Translations under genes and position numbers: made by a program
Notes under the pieces: generated by a model
What the model was told of the DNA's origin: nothing
Seen by the model: the letters and a program-made list of their open reading frames with translations, nothing else
Database searches by the model: none
Assembly: GCA_937995515.1 (NCBI GenBank)
Contig: CALKJZ010000009.1
Span: 1 to 64,000 of the forward strand
Source: an uncultured Sphingomonadaceae bacterium
GTDB lineage: Bacteria; Pseudomonadota; Alphaproteobacteria; Sphingomonadales; Sphingomonadaceae
Reading direction: 5' to 3'
DNA length: 64,000 nucleotides
Part shown: positions 35,360 to 46,606 of the stretch, in pieces
Layout of the letters: each line of letters opens with the position of its first letter
How positions within the stretch are numbered: position 1 is the first letter of the stretch

Positions 35360-35905
35360 TCAGGGCGCCTTCAGCCGGGAAAAGGGGCTGTTCCGCCCGG
35401 CTGCGATGAGCGCCTCGGCCTCCTCCTCCTGTACCAGCCGCCTGCGCGCCTCGGCGAGTGCGGCATCGGGCGCACGCGGGTAGGGCTCGAGCGCGAGCGC
35501 GAGCGTCTGCGCGGCCGCCTCGCCCACGTCTGCCCGGCCATTTTCGAGCGGCAGCCGGTCGAGCGCGTCGGCCTCGAGCTCGATCTCGCCGCCGGGAGGT
35601 TCGGGCTCCTCGGCGAAGACAAGGTCGAGGGGAGCATCGATGTGGGCAGGCACCGGCAGGCCCGAGACGACGCAGGCCTGCACGACCGCAGCGCGGACCC
35701 GGCCGCGGCAGGCGATCCCGATCGCCGTTGCCCGGAGTTCAAGGTCGGCCTCGAGCCGGTCGAGGCCCAGGAGACCGAAGCGGGCGGCCAGTGCGGCCCG
35801 CTCGTCCGCATCGGCGACCAGCCGCTCGCGGCGCACGGCCGGCCCGAGGCCCGACCGGGCGACCACCCGGCTGAACTCCGGCGTGAGGTCCGGCGCCGGG
35901 CTCAC
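35360..35905 (-). CDS. YceD family (DUF177) protein
   Basis: A 181-residue member of the YceD/DUF177 family, linked to 23S rRNA accumulation and usually encoded near rpmF/plsX. Here it is paired with the cytochrome bc1 chaperone gene. Features: an N-terminal TPEFSRVVARSGL, a central VQACVVSGLPVPAHIDAPLD, then FAEEPEP and the C-terminal EAAAQTLALALEPYPRAPDA with SPFSRLKAP. The CVVSG with a single Cys is the remnant of the plant/bacterial CxxC region. The GTG start at 35905 overlaps the upstream stop (GTGA). Confidence 0.83.
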   Translation of the reverse strand: MSPAPDLTPEFSRVVARSGLGPAVRRERLVADADERAALAARFGLLGLDRLEADLELRATAIGIACRGRVRAAVVQACVVSGLPVPAHIDAPLDLVFAEEPEPPGGEIELEADALDRLPLENGRADVGEAAAQTLALALEPYPRAPDAALAEARRRLVQEEEAEALIAAGRNSPFSRLKAP

Positions 35906-36426
35906 AGCCGGCCCGCGAGCAGCGCGTCTTTCGGGCATGCCATGATGCGTGCGTGGAGGCAGCGCACATCTTCGGCGAGCGCGGGAAGGCAGCGGGCCGC
36001 ATCGGGCGAAAGGCTTGCGCGCTCCGCCCGGAACACGTTGCGCGCCAGCGCCTGCGGAAGAAGGTCGGCCGGCGCTCCTTCGGCAAGGGCCGCACGATAG
36101 GCGCCAAGCCGCCCGCCCAGCGCGCCGACCATGCGGCCGACATGCTTGCCGACCACCATGTCGCCCACCCCGATCTCGCGCAGCGAGCCGTCCATGTCGT
36201 CGACGAACCGTTCGGTGAGAAGTGCCGCCTGCGCGCGCAGGTCGAGCGCTTCGAGCCGCAGCAGCACCAGCACCGCGACGAGCGCCACCATGTCGAACCG
36301 GCCGTCGAGCGTGTCGGGAACGGCGCGGCGGGCATACCAGTGCGGATCGCGGGCCTCGGCGACGACGGCGTCCCACAGCGCGGCAAGCGGCGGATCGGGG
36401 GGCGCTGGCCGGCGGAACAGCTTCAT
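35902..36426 (-). CDS. Ubiquinol-cytochrome c chaperone family protein
   Basis: A 174-residue protein of the CBP3/UQCC1-type family: ALWDAVVAEARDPHWYARRA, VPDTLDGRFDMVALVAVLVL, FVDDMDGSLREIGVGDMVVG, and KHVGRMVGALGGRLGAYRAA. In mitochondria the family binds newly made cytochrome b for bc1 complex assembly; a similar role in bacteria is inferred. It is the first gene of a two-gene unit with YceD and diverges from bamE. Confidence 0.9.
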   Translation of the reverse strand: MKLFRRPAPPDPPLAALWDAVVAEARDPHWYARRAVPDTLDGRFDMVALVAVLVLLRLEALDLRAQAALLTERFVDDMDGSLREIGVGDMVVGKHVGRMVGALGGRLGAYRAALAEGAPADLLPQALARNVFRAERASLSPDAARCLPALAEDVRCLHARIMACPKDALLAGRL

Positions 36427-36466
36427 CCTCTTGCCCTCGTTTCACCTGCGTGCCGGGCGGCGCGGC

Positions 36467-36496
36467 TTGTCAGGCCCGGTTCAGCCGGCATATGCG
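36467..36496 (+). promoter_or_regulatory. Candidate promoter of bamE
   Basis: TTGTCA at 36467-36472, an 18-base spacer and TATGCG at 36491-36496 (or 17 bases and ATATGC). The start codon is about 60 bases downstream. The -35 is good and the -10 moderate. Confidence 0.35.
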
Positions 36497-36558
36497 GATG
36501 GCCCGGCCGCGCTGCAAGCCACCAGCGCACGGCCCCTTGCGGACGAAAGACCAACAGC

Positions 36559-37044
36559 ATGACCGAGAGCCGCTTCCGCCACCGCCGCCCCGCCCTCCTC
36601 CTTGCCGCGGCCGCAGCGCTTGCGCTTGCGCCCGGCTGCGCCCGCACGCCGAACATGCAGGGCTATGTGGTCGACGAGGAGCTCGTCGCCGGCGTGCAGC
36701 CGGGTGTCGACAACCGGCAGTCCGTGCAGCGCGCGCTCGGCCGGCCGACCATGATGTCGCAGTGGAACGACCGGCGCTGGTACTATGTCTCGCGGCAGAC
36801 CGGGCAGCGCGCGTTCCTGCGCCCGGTTCCCACCGCCCAGTCGATCCTGATCGTCACCTTCGACGAGGCCGGCAATGTGGAATCGGTCGAGCGGCGCGGG
36901 CTCGAGAAGGTGGCCGACATCAGCCCCAACCGGGACCGCACGCCGACGCTCGGGCGCGAGGCCGGAATCCTCGAGGATCTCTTCGGCAACATCGGCCAGG
37001 TGGGAACCGGCGCACCGGTCGGCGCCGGCGGCCCGCCGCGCTGA
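36559..37044 (+). CDS. bamE: Outer membrane protein assembly factor BamE (SmpA/OmlA)
   Basis: A 161-residue lipoprotein of the BAM complex that folds outer-membrane beta-barrel proteins. Signal sequence LLLAAAAALALAPGC with the lipidated Cys at about residue 25; then the SmpA/OmlA domain: GYVVDEELVAGVQPGVDN, QSVQRALGRPTMMSQWNDRR, WYYVSRQTGQRAF and ILIVTFDEAGNVESVERRG. The C-terminal extension with GREAGILEDLFGNIGQVGTG is typical of alphaproteobacterial BamE. It is a single-gene unit. Confidence 0.93.
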   Translation: MTESRFRHRRPALLLAAAAALALAPGCARTPNMQGYVVDEELVAGVQPGVDNRQSVQRALGRPTMMSQWNDRRWYYVSRQTGQRAFLRPVPTAQSILIVTFDEAGNVESVERRGLEKVADISPNRDRTPTLGREAGILEDLFGNIGQVGTGAPVGAGGPPR

Positions 37045-37279
37045 CCCGCGAGGCCGCGCACCGTCTCCGGAAGCCGTCTGCGAGCGCCCCGCCGCACGGG
37101 GAAGCGCGCGGCCCGGGCCTTGGTCAGGCGCACTCCGGCCGCGCAGCGGCAGGGGCCCTCCCCCGGCCTGCACCCCGTCCGGCTGCGCGCGCCCGCCGGA
37201 TGCCCGGGGCCACGGCCTCCGCCGTTCACCGGGGCCCGCCCGGAGGCGCGGCGCAGGCTGGAAGGCCGGACGGCTGCGC

Positions 37280-39373
37280 TCAGTGGGCCGCAAGCGCGGC
37301 GAGCAGCAGCAGGGCCACGATGTTCGAGATCTTGATGAGCGGATTGACCGCCGGGCCGACGGTGTCCTTGTAGGGGTCGCCCACCGTATCCCCGGTCACG
37401 GCGGCCTTGTGCGCCTCCGAGCCCTTGCCCCCGAAGTTGCCGTCCTCGATGAACTTCTTCGCATTGTCCCACGCGCCGCCGCCCGACGTCATCGAGATGG
37501 CCACGAAGAGCCCGCCGACGATCACGCCGAGAAGAAGCGCGCCGAGGGCTGCGAAGGCATGTTCCCGGCCCGCCGTCAGGTCGACGAACAGGAACAGGAC
37601 AAGCGGCACCACAATCGGGATCAGCGACGGCACGATCATCTCGCGGATGGCAGCCTTCGTCACGAGGTCGACGGTGCGGCCATAGTCGGGCCTGGCCGTG
37701 CCCTCCATGATGCCCGGGTTGTTGCGGAACTGCGCGCGCACCTCCTCCACCACGGAGCCCGCGGCGCGGCCGACCGAGGTCATGCCGAGCGCGCCGAAGA
37801 GATAGGGCATCAGGCCGCCGACGAAGAGACCGATGAGCACGAACGGGCTCGAGATGGTGAAATCGATCGCAAGATCCGCGAAGAACTTCGCAATGTCAGT
37901 GGTATAAGCGCCAAGCAGCACGAGCGCGGCGAGGCCTGCCGAGCCGATCGCATAGCCCTTGGTGACCGCCTTGGTGGTATTGCCCACCGCGTCGAGCGCG
38001 TCGGTGCGCTCGCGCACCTGCGAGTCGAGGCCCGCCATTTCGGCGATGCCGCCGGCATTGTCGGTCACCGGTCCGTAGGCATCAAGCGCAACCACCATCC
38101 CGGCAAGCGCCAGCATGGCCGTGGCCGCATAGCCGATCCCGATGATGCCGGCGAAGCTGTAGGAGACGAGCACGCCCACGCAGATGACGAGCGTCGGCAG
38201 CGCGGTCGATTCCATCGCAACCGCAAGGCCCTGGATGATGTTGGTGGCATGGCCCGTCTGCGAGGCGCGCGCGATCGCCTGCACGGGGCGGTGCTTCGTG
38301 CCGGTGTAATATTCGGTGATCCAGACGATGAGGCCGGTGACCACGAGCCCAACAATCATCGACCAGAACAGGTCCATCGCCGAGAATGCCTGCCCGCCAA
38401 CCGAGCCGAGCGCGGCATCGGCATCGGGAAAGATCCAGCGCGTGGCAAGATAGAGGCCGGGAACGGAGAGCGCGACCGTGCCGATGAAGCCCTTGTAGAG
38501 CGCGCCCATGATGTCCTGCGTGGGGCCAAGGCGCACGAACCACGTGCCGATGATCGAGGTCAGGATACACACGCCGCCCACGAGCAGCGGCAGCGCCATC
38601 AGCAGCGGCAGGTTTTCCCCGCCCACCAGCAGCGCGGTCAGCACCATGGTCGCACCGATGGTAACCACATAGGTCTCGAAAAGGTCGGCGGCCATGCCGG
38701 CGCAGTCGCCCACATTGTCGCCCACATTGTCCGCGATCACTGCCGGGTTGCGCGGATCGTCCTCGGGGATGCCGGCTTCCACCTTGCCCACGAGGTCGGC
38801 GCCCACATCGGCGGCCTTGGTAAAGATGCCGCCGCCAAGACGCGCGAAGATCGAGATGAGCGAAGCCCCGAAGGCGAGTGCGACGAGCGCATTGATCACC
38901 TCGCGGCTGTCGGGCGCAAACCCGCGCACGCCCGTGAGGAACCCGTAGTAGCCCGCGGTCGACAGCAGGGCGAGGCCCGCAACCAGCATGCCCGTGACCG
39001 CGCCGGCACGAAACGCCATGGTCAGGCCCTGCTGCAGGCCGCTGCGCGCCGCCTCGGCCGTGCGGACATTGGCCTTGACCGAGATGTTCATGCCGATGAA
39101 GCCGGTGAGACCCGAAAGCACGGCGCCGAGCGCGAAGCCTATGGCCGCCCAGACGCCCAGCGACAGGAAGACGAGCACGGCCACCACGGCCCCCACCAGC
39201 GCGATGGTGCGATACTGGCGCGACAGATAGGCCTGGGCGCCCTCCTGGATGGCGGCCGCAATCTCCTGCATGCGCGCGCTTCCGGCCGGCGCTTTGCGGA
39301 CAACCGCCGACGTTGCGACCCCATAGATCACGCCGGCAAGCCCGCACAGAATCGCAATGAGGACGAAATCCAT
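37280..39373 (-). CDS. hppA: Membrane-bound proton-translocating pyrophosphatase (K+-independent type)
   Basis: A 697-residue, about 16-helix pump that couples pyrophosphate hydrolysis to proton export. Substrate-site motifs: [40 protein letters not shown] with [12 protein letters not shown], and the C-terminal [13 protein letters not shown] plus [20 protein letters not shown]. The sequence [15 protein letters not shown] carries Lys where K+-dependent enzymes carry Ala (GNTTAA), so this is the K+-independent class. The start at 39373 (MDFVLIAIL) has AGGGA upstream; the open frame continues without similarity. It is followed by 235 bp of non-coding DNA toward bamE. Confidence 0.95.
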   Translation of the reverse strand: MDFVLIAILCGLAGVIYGVATSAVVRKAPAGSARMQEIAAAIQEGAQAYLSRQYRTIALVGAVVAVLVFLSLGVWAAIGFALGAVLSGLTGFIGMNISVKANVRTAEAARSGLQQGLTMAFRAGAVTGMLVAGLALLSTAGYYGFLTGVRGFAPDSREVINALVALAFGASLISIFARLGGGIFTKAADVGADLVGKVEAGIPEDDPRNPAVIADNVGDNVGDCAGMAADLFETYVVTIGATMVLTALLVGGENLPLLMALPLLVGGVCILTSIIGTWFVRLGPTQDIMGALYKGFIGTVALSVPGLYLATRWIFPDADAALGSVGGQAFSAMDLFWSMIVGLVVTGLIVWITEYYTGTKHRPVQAIARASQTGHATNIIQGLAVAMESTALPTLVICVGVLVSYSFAGIIGIGYAATAMLALAGMVVALDAYGPVTDNAGGIAEMAGLDSQVRERTDALDAVGNTTKAVTKGYAIGSAGLAALVLLGAYTTDIAKFFADLAIDFTISSPFVLIGLFVGGLMPYLFGALGMTSVGRAAGSVVEEVRAQFRNNPGIMEGTARPDYGRTVDLVTKAAIREMIVPSLIPIVVPLVLFLFVDLTAGREHAFAALGALLLGVIVGGLFVAISMTSGGGAWDNAKKFIEDGNFGGKGSEAHKAAVTGDTVGDPYKDTVGPAVNPLIKISNIVALLLLAALAAH

Positions 39374-39533
39374 CGGTCCCTGACCCCTTCGTTGATGATG
39401 ACCGGCGGCGCGAAAGGCCGCCACCCCGGTTTCGTGTGGATCGTGTCTGGCGCGCGCCTTTGGCAAAGGCGACCGGCAAGCGCAAGCCTGCGCCCCGGCC
39501 CTCTCGACCCGGGGCGGCCGGCCAGGCCGCCCC

Positions 39534-40475
39534 TCAATGCTGGAAGCCGAGCCTCGGGGGCAGCGGGCGCGGCCGGCCCGAGGCGTCGCGAAGGATGAGC
39601 CCGGGCTCCGGCAGGCACTGCCCGATCCGCGCGATGCGGACACCCGCGCGGCGGGCGGCCGTGCCGACCGCGGCCCCTTGGCCCGTGGGCGCGGTGAACA
39701 GCAGCTCATAGTCGTCGCCCATTGCGGCAAGCCCGGCAGGCGTGACGCCCGAGGCGCGCGCGGCATCCGAAAGCGGCAGCGCCGCTTCCTCGATCGCAAG
39801 CCCCACGCCCGAGGCCTCGGCGAGGCGTGCGGCATCGAGCAGGAGGCCATCCGACACATCGATGCAGGCGGTGGCAAGGCCGCGCAGCGCAAGGCCGAGC
39901 GCAAGGCGCGGCATGGGGCGCCGATAGCGTTCGAGGAGGACCGGATCGTGCGAACGACGGCCGAGCGCCACCTCGAGCCCGAGACCGGCATCGCCGATCG
40001 TACCCGAGACCCAGAGATCATCGCCGGGCCGTGCCCCGGCGCGGCCGAGGGCTGCACCCTCGGGCACGAAGCCCAGTGCCGTCAGCCCCAGGACCGATGC
40101 GCCGGGCAGGCGCACCGTATCCCCGCCGAGGAGCGGGGCGGCGAAGGCTGCAGCCGCGTGCGCCACTCCGCGCGCGACCTCGACCGCCCAGGCGGCGCCG
40201 CGCCCGGCGCCGGCGCCAAGCCCGAGCAGAAGGCCCAGCGGCCGCGCACCCATCGCTGCAAGGTCGGAGAGATTGACCGCGGCAAGCTTCCAGCCGATGC
40301 CGTCGGGCGGGCATTTGGGCGTGAAGTGCACGCCTTCGGCCAGCATGTCGTGGGTGGCGACGAGATCGGCACCCAGCGGAAAGGCAAGAACGGCGGCATC
40401 GTCGGCCAGCCCGCGCGCGGCCGGGTGCACCGCAAGGCCCCGGAGTGCGGCGAGGAGCTCCGGCTCGAGGCTCAG
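39534..40475 (-). CDS. thiL: Thiamine-monophosphate kinase
   Basis: A 313-residue ATP-dependent kinase making thiamine diphosphate from the monophosphate. Motifs: [96 protein letters not shown] and GDDYELLFT. No ATG, GTG or TTG is available between residue 1 of the conserved region and far upstream sequence. A CTG at 40475, overlapping the nusB stop as CTGA in the manner of ATGA/GTGA junctions, gives the expected N-terminus ([15 protein letters not shown]). It is therefore coupled to nusB. Confidence 0.9.
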   Translation of the reverse strand: MSLEPELLAALRGLAVHPAARGLADDAAVLAFPLGADLVATHDMLAEGVHFTPKCPPDGIGWKLAAVNLSDLAAMGARPLGLLLGLGAGAGRGAAWAVEVARGVAHAAAAFAAPLLGGDTVRLPGASVLGLTALGFVPEGAALGRAGARPGDDLWVSGTIGDAGLGLEVALGRRSHDPVLLERYRRPMPRLALGLALRGLATACIDVSDGLLLDAARLAEASGVGLAIEEAALPLSDAARASGVTPAGLAAMGDDYELLFTAPTGQGAAVGTAARRAGVRIARIGQCLPEPGLILRDASGRPRPLPPRLGFQH

Positions 40476-40951
40476 CTGACCGGCCCGTTGCGCAGGGTGC
40501 GTCCCAGCCGGTCGAGCAGGGCATTGGCAAAGCCGGCCTCGGCGGGCGCATAGAAGGCGTGCGCGAGATCGGCATATTCGCTCACCACGGCAGCCGTCGG
40601 CACGTCCGGCCGCGCAAGAAGCTCGTAGGTCCCGGCGCGGAGCAGCTGGAGCATCAGCGGATCGAGCCGCGCAAGGGTCCACCCCGGCGCAAGACAGGGC
40701 GCGATCGCGGCATCGATCTCGGCCTCGCGCGCGGCGGTGCCTGCCACGAGGTCGTCGAAGAAGGCGCGGTCCGCCTCGCCGAAATCGAGCTCCTCCACCT
40801 CGACCCCCAGCCGGTGGGCATGGAACTCATGCAGCAGCTCCGGCACGGGCGTGGCACGGGCGGCCCGCTGGTAGAGCGCCTGCACGGCGTGCAGCCGCGC
40901 CGTGCGGCGCAGCGCGCGCAGGTCCGGGCCCGGTCGGGTTCTGGTGGACAT
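40472..40951 (-). CDS. nusB: Transcription antitermination factor NusB
   Basis: A 159-residue all-helical RNA-binding protein that joins NusE on boxA of rRNA operons. Landmarks: RRTARLHAVQALYQRAARAT, PVPELLHEFHAHRL, DRAFFDDLVAGTAAREAEID, LARLDPLMLQLLRAGTYELL and VVSEYADLAHAFYAPAEAGF ending FANALLDRLGR. No ribosome binding site precedes the ATG. A possible promoter (TTCCCT, 17 bases, TAAGGG) ends 8 bases upstream. The gene is coupled to thiL. Confidence 0.95.
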   Translation of the reverse strand: MSTRTRPGPDLRALRRTARLHAVQALYQRAARATPVPELLHEFHAHRLGVEVEELDFGEADRAFFDDLVAGTAAREAEIDAAIAPCLAPGWTLARLDPLMLQLLRAGTYELLARPDVPTAAVVSEYADLAHAFYAPAEAGFANALLDRLGRTLRNGPVS

Positions 40952-40959
40952 GGCACGGC

Positions 40960-40988
40960 CCCTTAGGCGAAAGCACGGCGCGAGGGAA
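40960..40988 (-). promoter_or_regulatory. Weak candidate promoter of nusB-thiL, near-leaderless
   Basis: On the minus strand TTCCCT (40988-40983), a 17-base spacer and TAAGGG (40965-40960), followed by 8 bases and the ATG. The spacing from -10 to ATG is identical to that at aspS. Confidence 0.3.
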
Positions 40989-41044
40989 TCGGCGTGGTGC
41001 GCAACCGACGGCAAGGCGGGCGCACTCGGGAAGGGAGGAACGCG

Positions 41045-42139
41045 ATGCTCAGCCGCGCCGACGACTATCCGGTGCACCAGCGGCCCGAGCCGATCGCCTG
41101 TGCCGGCACCGACCGGAACTTCTACGACCGCTACTTCTTCAACGCGCAGGACAGCGGGGGTGCCACCTTCATCGCCGCGGCGCTCGGCGTCTATCCCCAT
41201 CTCGAGGTGATGGACGGGGCCCTTGCCATCCTCTCGGGCGGCATCCAGCGATCCGTGTTCGCCTCGCGCCATCTCGGCGGCGAGCGCATGGCAACCCGCG
41301 TCGGGCCGCTTGCGGTCGAGGTGGTGGAGCCGCTTGCCCGGCTGCGGGTCGTGCTGGAGGAGCAGGACGGCATGGCCGCCGACCTGCTGTTCGAGGGCCT
41401 GCACCCGCCCGTGCTCGAGCCGCGCTTCACGTGGCGGGTCGGCCCGCGGACGGTGATGGATTCCACCCGCATGACGCAGAATGTCGAAGTCTCGGGCGTG
41501 GTGCGCTGCGGCGGCGAGGAGACAAGGGTCGGCGCGTTCACCGGCACGCGCGACCGCAGCTGGGGCATCCGCCCAGTGGGCGCACCCGATCCGCAGCCGC
41601 CTGCGCCGCCGGCGCTCCCGCAGTTCTTCTGGCTGTGGGCGCCGCTCGTCTTCCCCCGCACCTGCCTTTATGCCCATGTGAACGAGGATGCCGCCGGCCG
41701 GCCGTGGAACCGCTCCATGCGGCTGGTCGACCGCGCAACCCGCGGCACGACCGAGCTTGAGGGGCCGGACTTCGTGCTCGACTGGGAGCCCGGCACGCGC
41801 ACCGCGCGCGCGGCCAGCATCGCCGGGCGCCTGCCCGGCGGCGCCACGGTCCGGGTCGAGCTCGCGGTCTGCGGCCGCTTCTTCATGCACGGCCTCGGCT
41901 ATGGCCACCCGCGCTTCGGCCACGGCCTGTGGCGCGGCATGCTCGACGTCAAGGCCGAGCGGTTCGACACCACCGCAGCCGATCTTGCATCGCCTGCCAA
42001 TGCCCATGTGCAGGCGCTCGTGCGCGCGCGCCTCGTCTGGCCGGATGGCGCAGTCGAGGAGGGCTCGGGCGTCCTCGAACAGCTGGTCATCGGCCCCCAC
42101 GCCCCTTCGGGCTTCCGGGAGCTGTTCGACCTTGCCTGA
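41045..42139 (+). CDS. Hypothetical lipocalin/AttH-like protein (possibly DUF7064/DUF7065)
   Basis: A 364-residue soluble protein without signal peptide. It contains RNFYDRYFFNAQDSGGATFI near the start, a first half rich in strands, TQNVEVSGVVRCGGEE, and then GTRDRSWGIRPVG near residue 172. The G-x-R-D-x-S-W-G motif is shared with the two-domain beta-barrel proteins related to AttH and CrtC, so a lipid- or isoprenoid-binding fold is inferred. A second domain with FFMHGLGYGHPRFGHGLWRG follows. I recall the DUF7064/DUF7065 pair for such proteins but cannot confirm it here. GGGAGG precedes the ATG. The gene overlaps the next (kinase-like) gene by 8 bases, suggesting a shared pathway. Confidence 0.65.
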   Translation: MLSRADDYPVHQRPEPIACAGTDRNFYDRYFFNAQDSGGATFIAAALGVYPHLEVMDGALAILSGGIQRSVFASRHLGGERMATRVGPLAVEVVEPLARLRVVLEEQDGMAADLLFEGLHPPVLEPRFTWRVGPRTVMDSTRMTQNVEVSGVVRCGGEETRVGAFTGTRDRSWGIRPVGAPDPQPPAPPALPQFFWLWAPLVFPRTCLYAHVNEDAAGRPWNRSMRLVDRATRGTTELEGPDFVLDWEPGTRTARAASIAGRLPGGATVRVELAVCGRFFMHGLGYGHPRFGHGLWRGMLDVKAERFDTTAADLASPANAHVQALVRARLVWPDGAVEEGSGVLEQLVIGPHAPSGFRELFDLA

Positions 42140-43136
42140 AGAGTCCGCCGGGCTTGCGGCGCGCCTTGCCGCCTGGCTCGAGGCGGCCTGGGGCGGGCCG
42201 GTGGCCATCTCGGACCTGCGCCGCTTCCACGGCGGGGCGGCGCGCGAAACCCACGCCTTGCGCGCCACCACCGGCACGGGTTCGCACCGGCTGGTAGTGC
42301 GGCGGGACCCGTCCTCGAGCCTGATTGCGACCTCGCGCGCGGTCGAGTTCCATGCGCTCGCCCGCGCGCACGCCGCCGGCCTGCCCGTGCCTCGGCCGCT
42401 GCTGCTCGATGCCAAGGGCGACTGGCTGGGCACACCCGCCTTCATCATGGAGGAGGTGGAGGGCGGGCAGGCCGCGGGCCTGTTCGAGCCCGACCCCTAT
42501 GGCAGCGCGCGCGAGGCCGTCGGCGAGGCGCTGTTCGAATCGCTGGGACGGCTCCACGCCCTCGTGCCCGATGCCGCGGATCGTGCCATGCTCCCCGGCC
42601 AGGACGCGGCCGGCCGGCTCGCCTGGTGGCGCGAGACGATCGCGCGGCACGCCGCTGGCCCCGAGCCGGTGGCGCGGGCCGCGCTTCGCTGGCTCGAGCG
42701 GCACATCCCGCCGCCCTCTGGCCCGCCGGCCATCGTCCATGGCGATTTCCGCTCGGGCAACTTCCTCGTGCGCGACGGCCGTCTTGCCGCGCTGCTCGAC
42801 TGGGAGATGGCGCACATCGGCGACCCGATGGAGGATCTCGCCTGGGCGGCGGACCCGCTCTGGAGCCACGGGGACACGTCCCGCCTGGCCGCCACGCTCC
42901 CGCCCGCGCGGGCGATCGCACGCTGGGAGGCGGCCTCGGGCCGCCGCTTCGCCCACGACTCCTGGGCGTGGTGGCGGCTGTTCGCAGGCCTGCAGGGCCT
43001 TGCGATCTGGATCTCGTCGGCCGACGAGGTGGCATCGCGCCGCGGGCACGATCCGGTGCTGCTGTTTGCCGGACTGTACCCCTACCGCTTCCACAATGCG
43101 GCGGTGGCGCGGATGCTGTGCGAGGTGGCGGCGTGA
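42132..43136 (+). CDS. Aminoglycoside-phosphotransferase-fold kinase (phosphotransferase family)
   Basis: A 334-residue protein with the APH/choline-kinase fold. The N-lobe includes RRFHGGAARETHALRA and LVVRRDPSSSL. The C-lobe has the catalytic loop IVHGDFRSGNFLV (HGDxxxGN) and the metal-binding LLDWEMAHIGDPMEDLAW (D in place of the DFG Asp). This is the ACAD10-like branch, often near acyl-CoA metabolism genes, with unknown substrates. No ATG fits; TTG at 42132, 8 bases inside the preceding gene, gives the usual N-terminus. The stop overlaps the next gene (GTGA). Confidence 0.8.
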   Translation: MPEESAGLAARLAAWLEAAWGGPVAISDLRRFHGGAARETHALRATTGTGSHRLVVRRDPSSSLIATSRAVEFHALARAHAAGLPVPRPLLLDAKGDWLGTPAFIMEEVEGGQAAGLFEPDPYGSAREAVGEALFESLGRLHALVPDAADRAMLPGQDAAGRLAWWRETIARHAAGPEPVARAALRWLERHIPPPSGPPAIVHGDFRSGNFLVRDGRLAALLDWEMAHIGDPMEDLAWAADPLWSHGDTSRLAATLPPARAIARWEAASGRRFAHDSWAWWRLFAGLQGLAIWISSADEVASRRGHDPVLLFAGLYPYRFHNAAVARMLCEVAA

Positions 43137-43558
43137 GGCTGTCGCTTGCCGACATGCTCGAAGCACTCGCCCTCGGGCAGGCGCGGCACGTGGCGCCGGC
43201 GCTTGGCGACAGCCATGCCGGCAAGACCGCGCAGACGATTTCCGCCCTTCTGCTGATGCTTGCGGAAGAGGCCCGCAGCCTCTGCGCGCGACGGCATGCG
43301 GCCATTGCTGCGATCGAGGCGCTTTTGGCCGGGGTGCGGACGGGCGAGCCGCAGCTCGACCTCCTGCTCGAAGGGCTGGCACGGCCGGACGCGCAGGAGC
43401 CTGCCGACGCGCGGCACGAAGCGCTCCTCCACGCGCTCGAGCGGCTGCACGACTGGGCAGACCGCCACGATCCCGCGCTCTCGGCCCGCTGCCGCGCGCT
43501 CTTGTGCCGCCTTGCTGCAGGCGAGCAGCTTTCGCCACCCCTGCCCCCCGGCAGCTGA
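43133..43558 (+). CDS. Hypothetical helical protein, third gene of the phosphotransferase cluster
   Basis: A 141-residue, almost entirely alpha-helical protein (RLSLADMLEALALGQARHVA, then KTAQTISALLLMLAEEARSL, then HEALLHALERLHDWADRHDP). It contains three Cys (two in SARCRALLCRLA) and no signal or membrane segment. I do not recognise a family. The GTG start overlaps the kinase stop by 4 bases, so it is translated with the two preceding genes and presumably acts with them. Such small helical proteins next to APH-like kinases may be accessory subunits, but that is only a guess. Confidence 0.65.
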   Translation: MRLSLADMLEALALGQARHVAPALGDSHAGKTAQTISALLLMLAEEARSLCARRHAAIAAIEALLAGVRTGEPQLDLLLEGLARPDAQEPADARHEALLHALERLHDWADRHDPALSARCRALLCRLAAGEQLSPPLPPGS

Positions 43559-43595
43559 GGGTTGGCCTCGCCCCTCAGCGCGGCGCGGATTCCCG

Positions 43596-43624
43596 TTGAC
43601 GGGGCCGCCCGCGGCCGGAATAGG
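43596..43624 (+). promoter_or_regulatory. Candidate promoter of the 43751 TPR gene
   Basis: TTGACG at 43596-43601 with AATAGG (17-base spacer, 43619-43624) as -10. The leader would be about 120 bases and contains the GGAGGAAGAGG ribosome binding site just before the ATG at 43751. Confidence 0.4.
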
Positions 43625-43750
43625 CCCGGTTCATCGCCCCGACACCCGTCTCCGGGCAGGGGCGGCCGGGCACTGGCGCCTCTCGGGGCCGTGCGGTGGC
43701 CCGGCGGCGGGAACCGGGTCATGAACCGAGCAGGGGCTGGAGGAAGAGGC

Positions 43751-46584
<2,834 letters not shown>

Positions 46585-46606
46585 GGCAGACGGGCGGAGC
46601 CGGCGC

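Noticed and set aside
36875-39598. 907-codon plus-strand frame opposite hppA
   Set aside because: Antisense shadow; His/Glu/Arg-rich pattern without domain structure.
42132-43136. APH-fold protein as an antibiotic resistance gene
   Set aside because: The sequence belongs to the ACAD10-like phosphotransferase branch and sits in a metabolic-looking cluster; no aminoglycoside-specific features were recognised.
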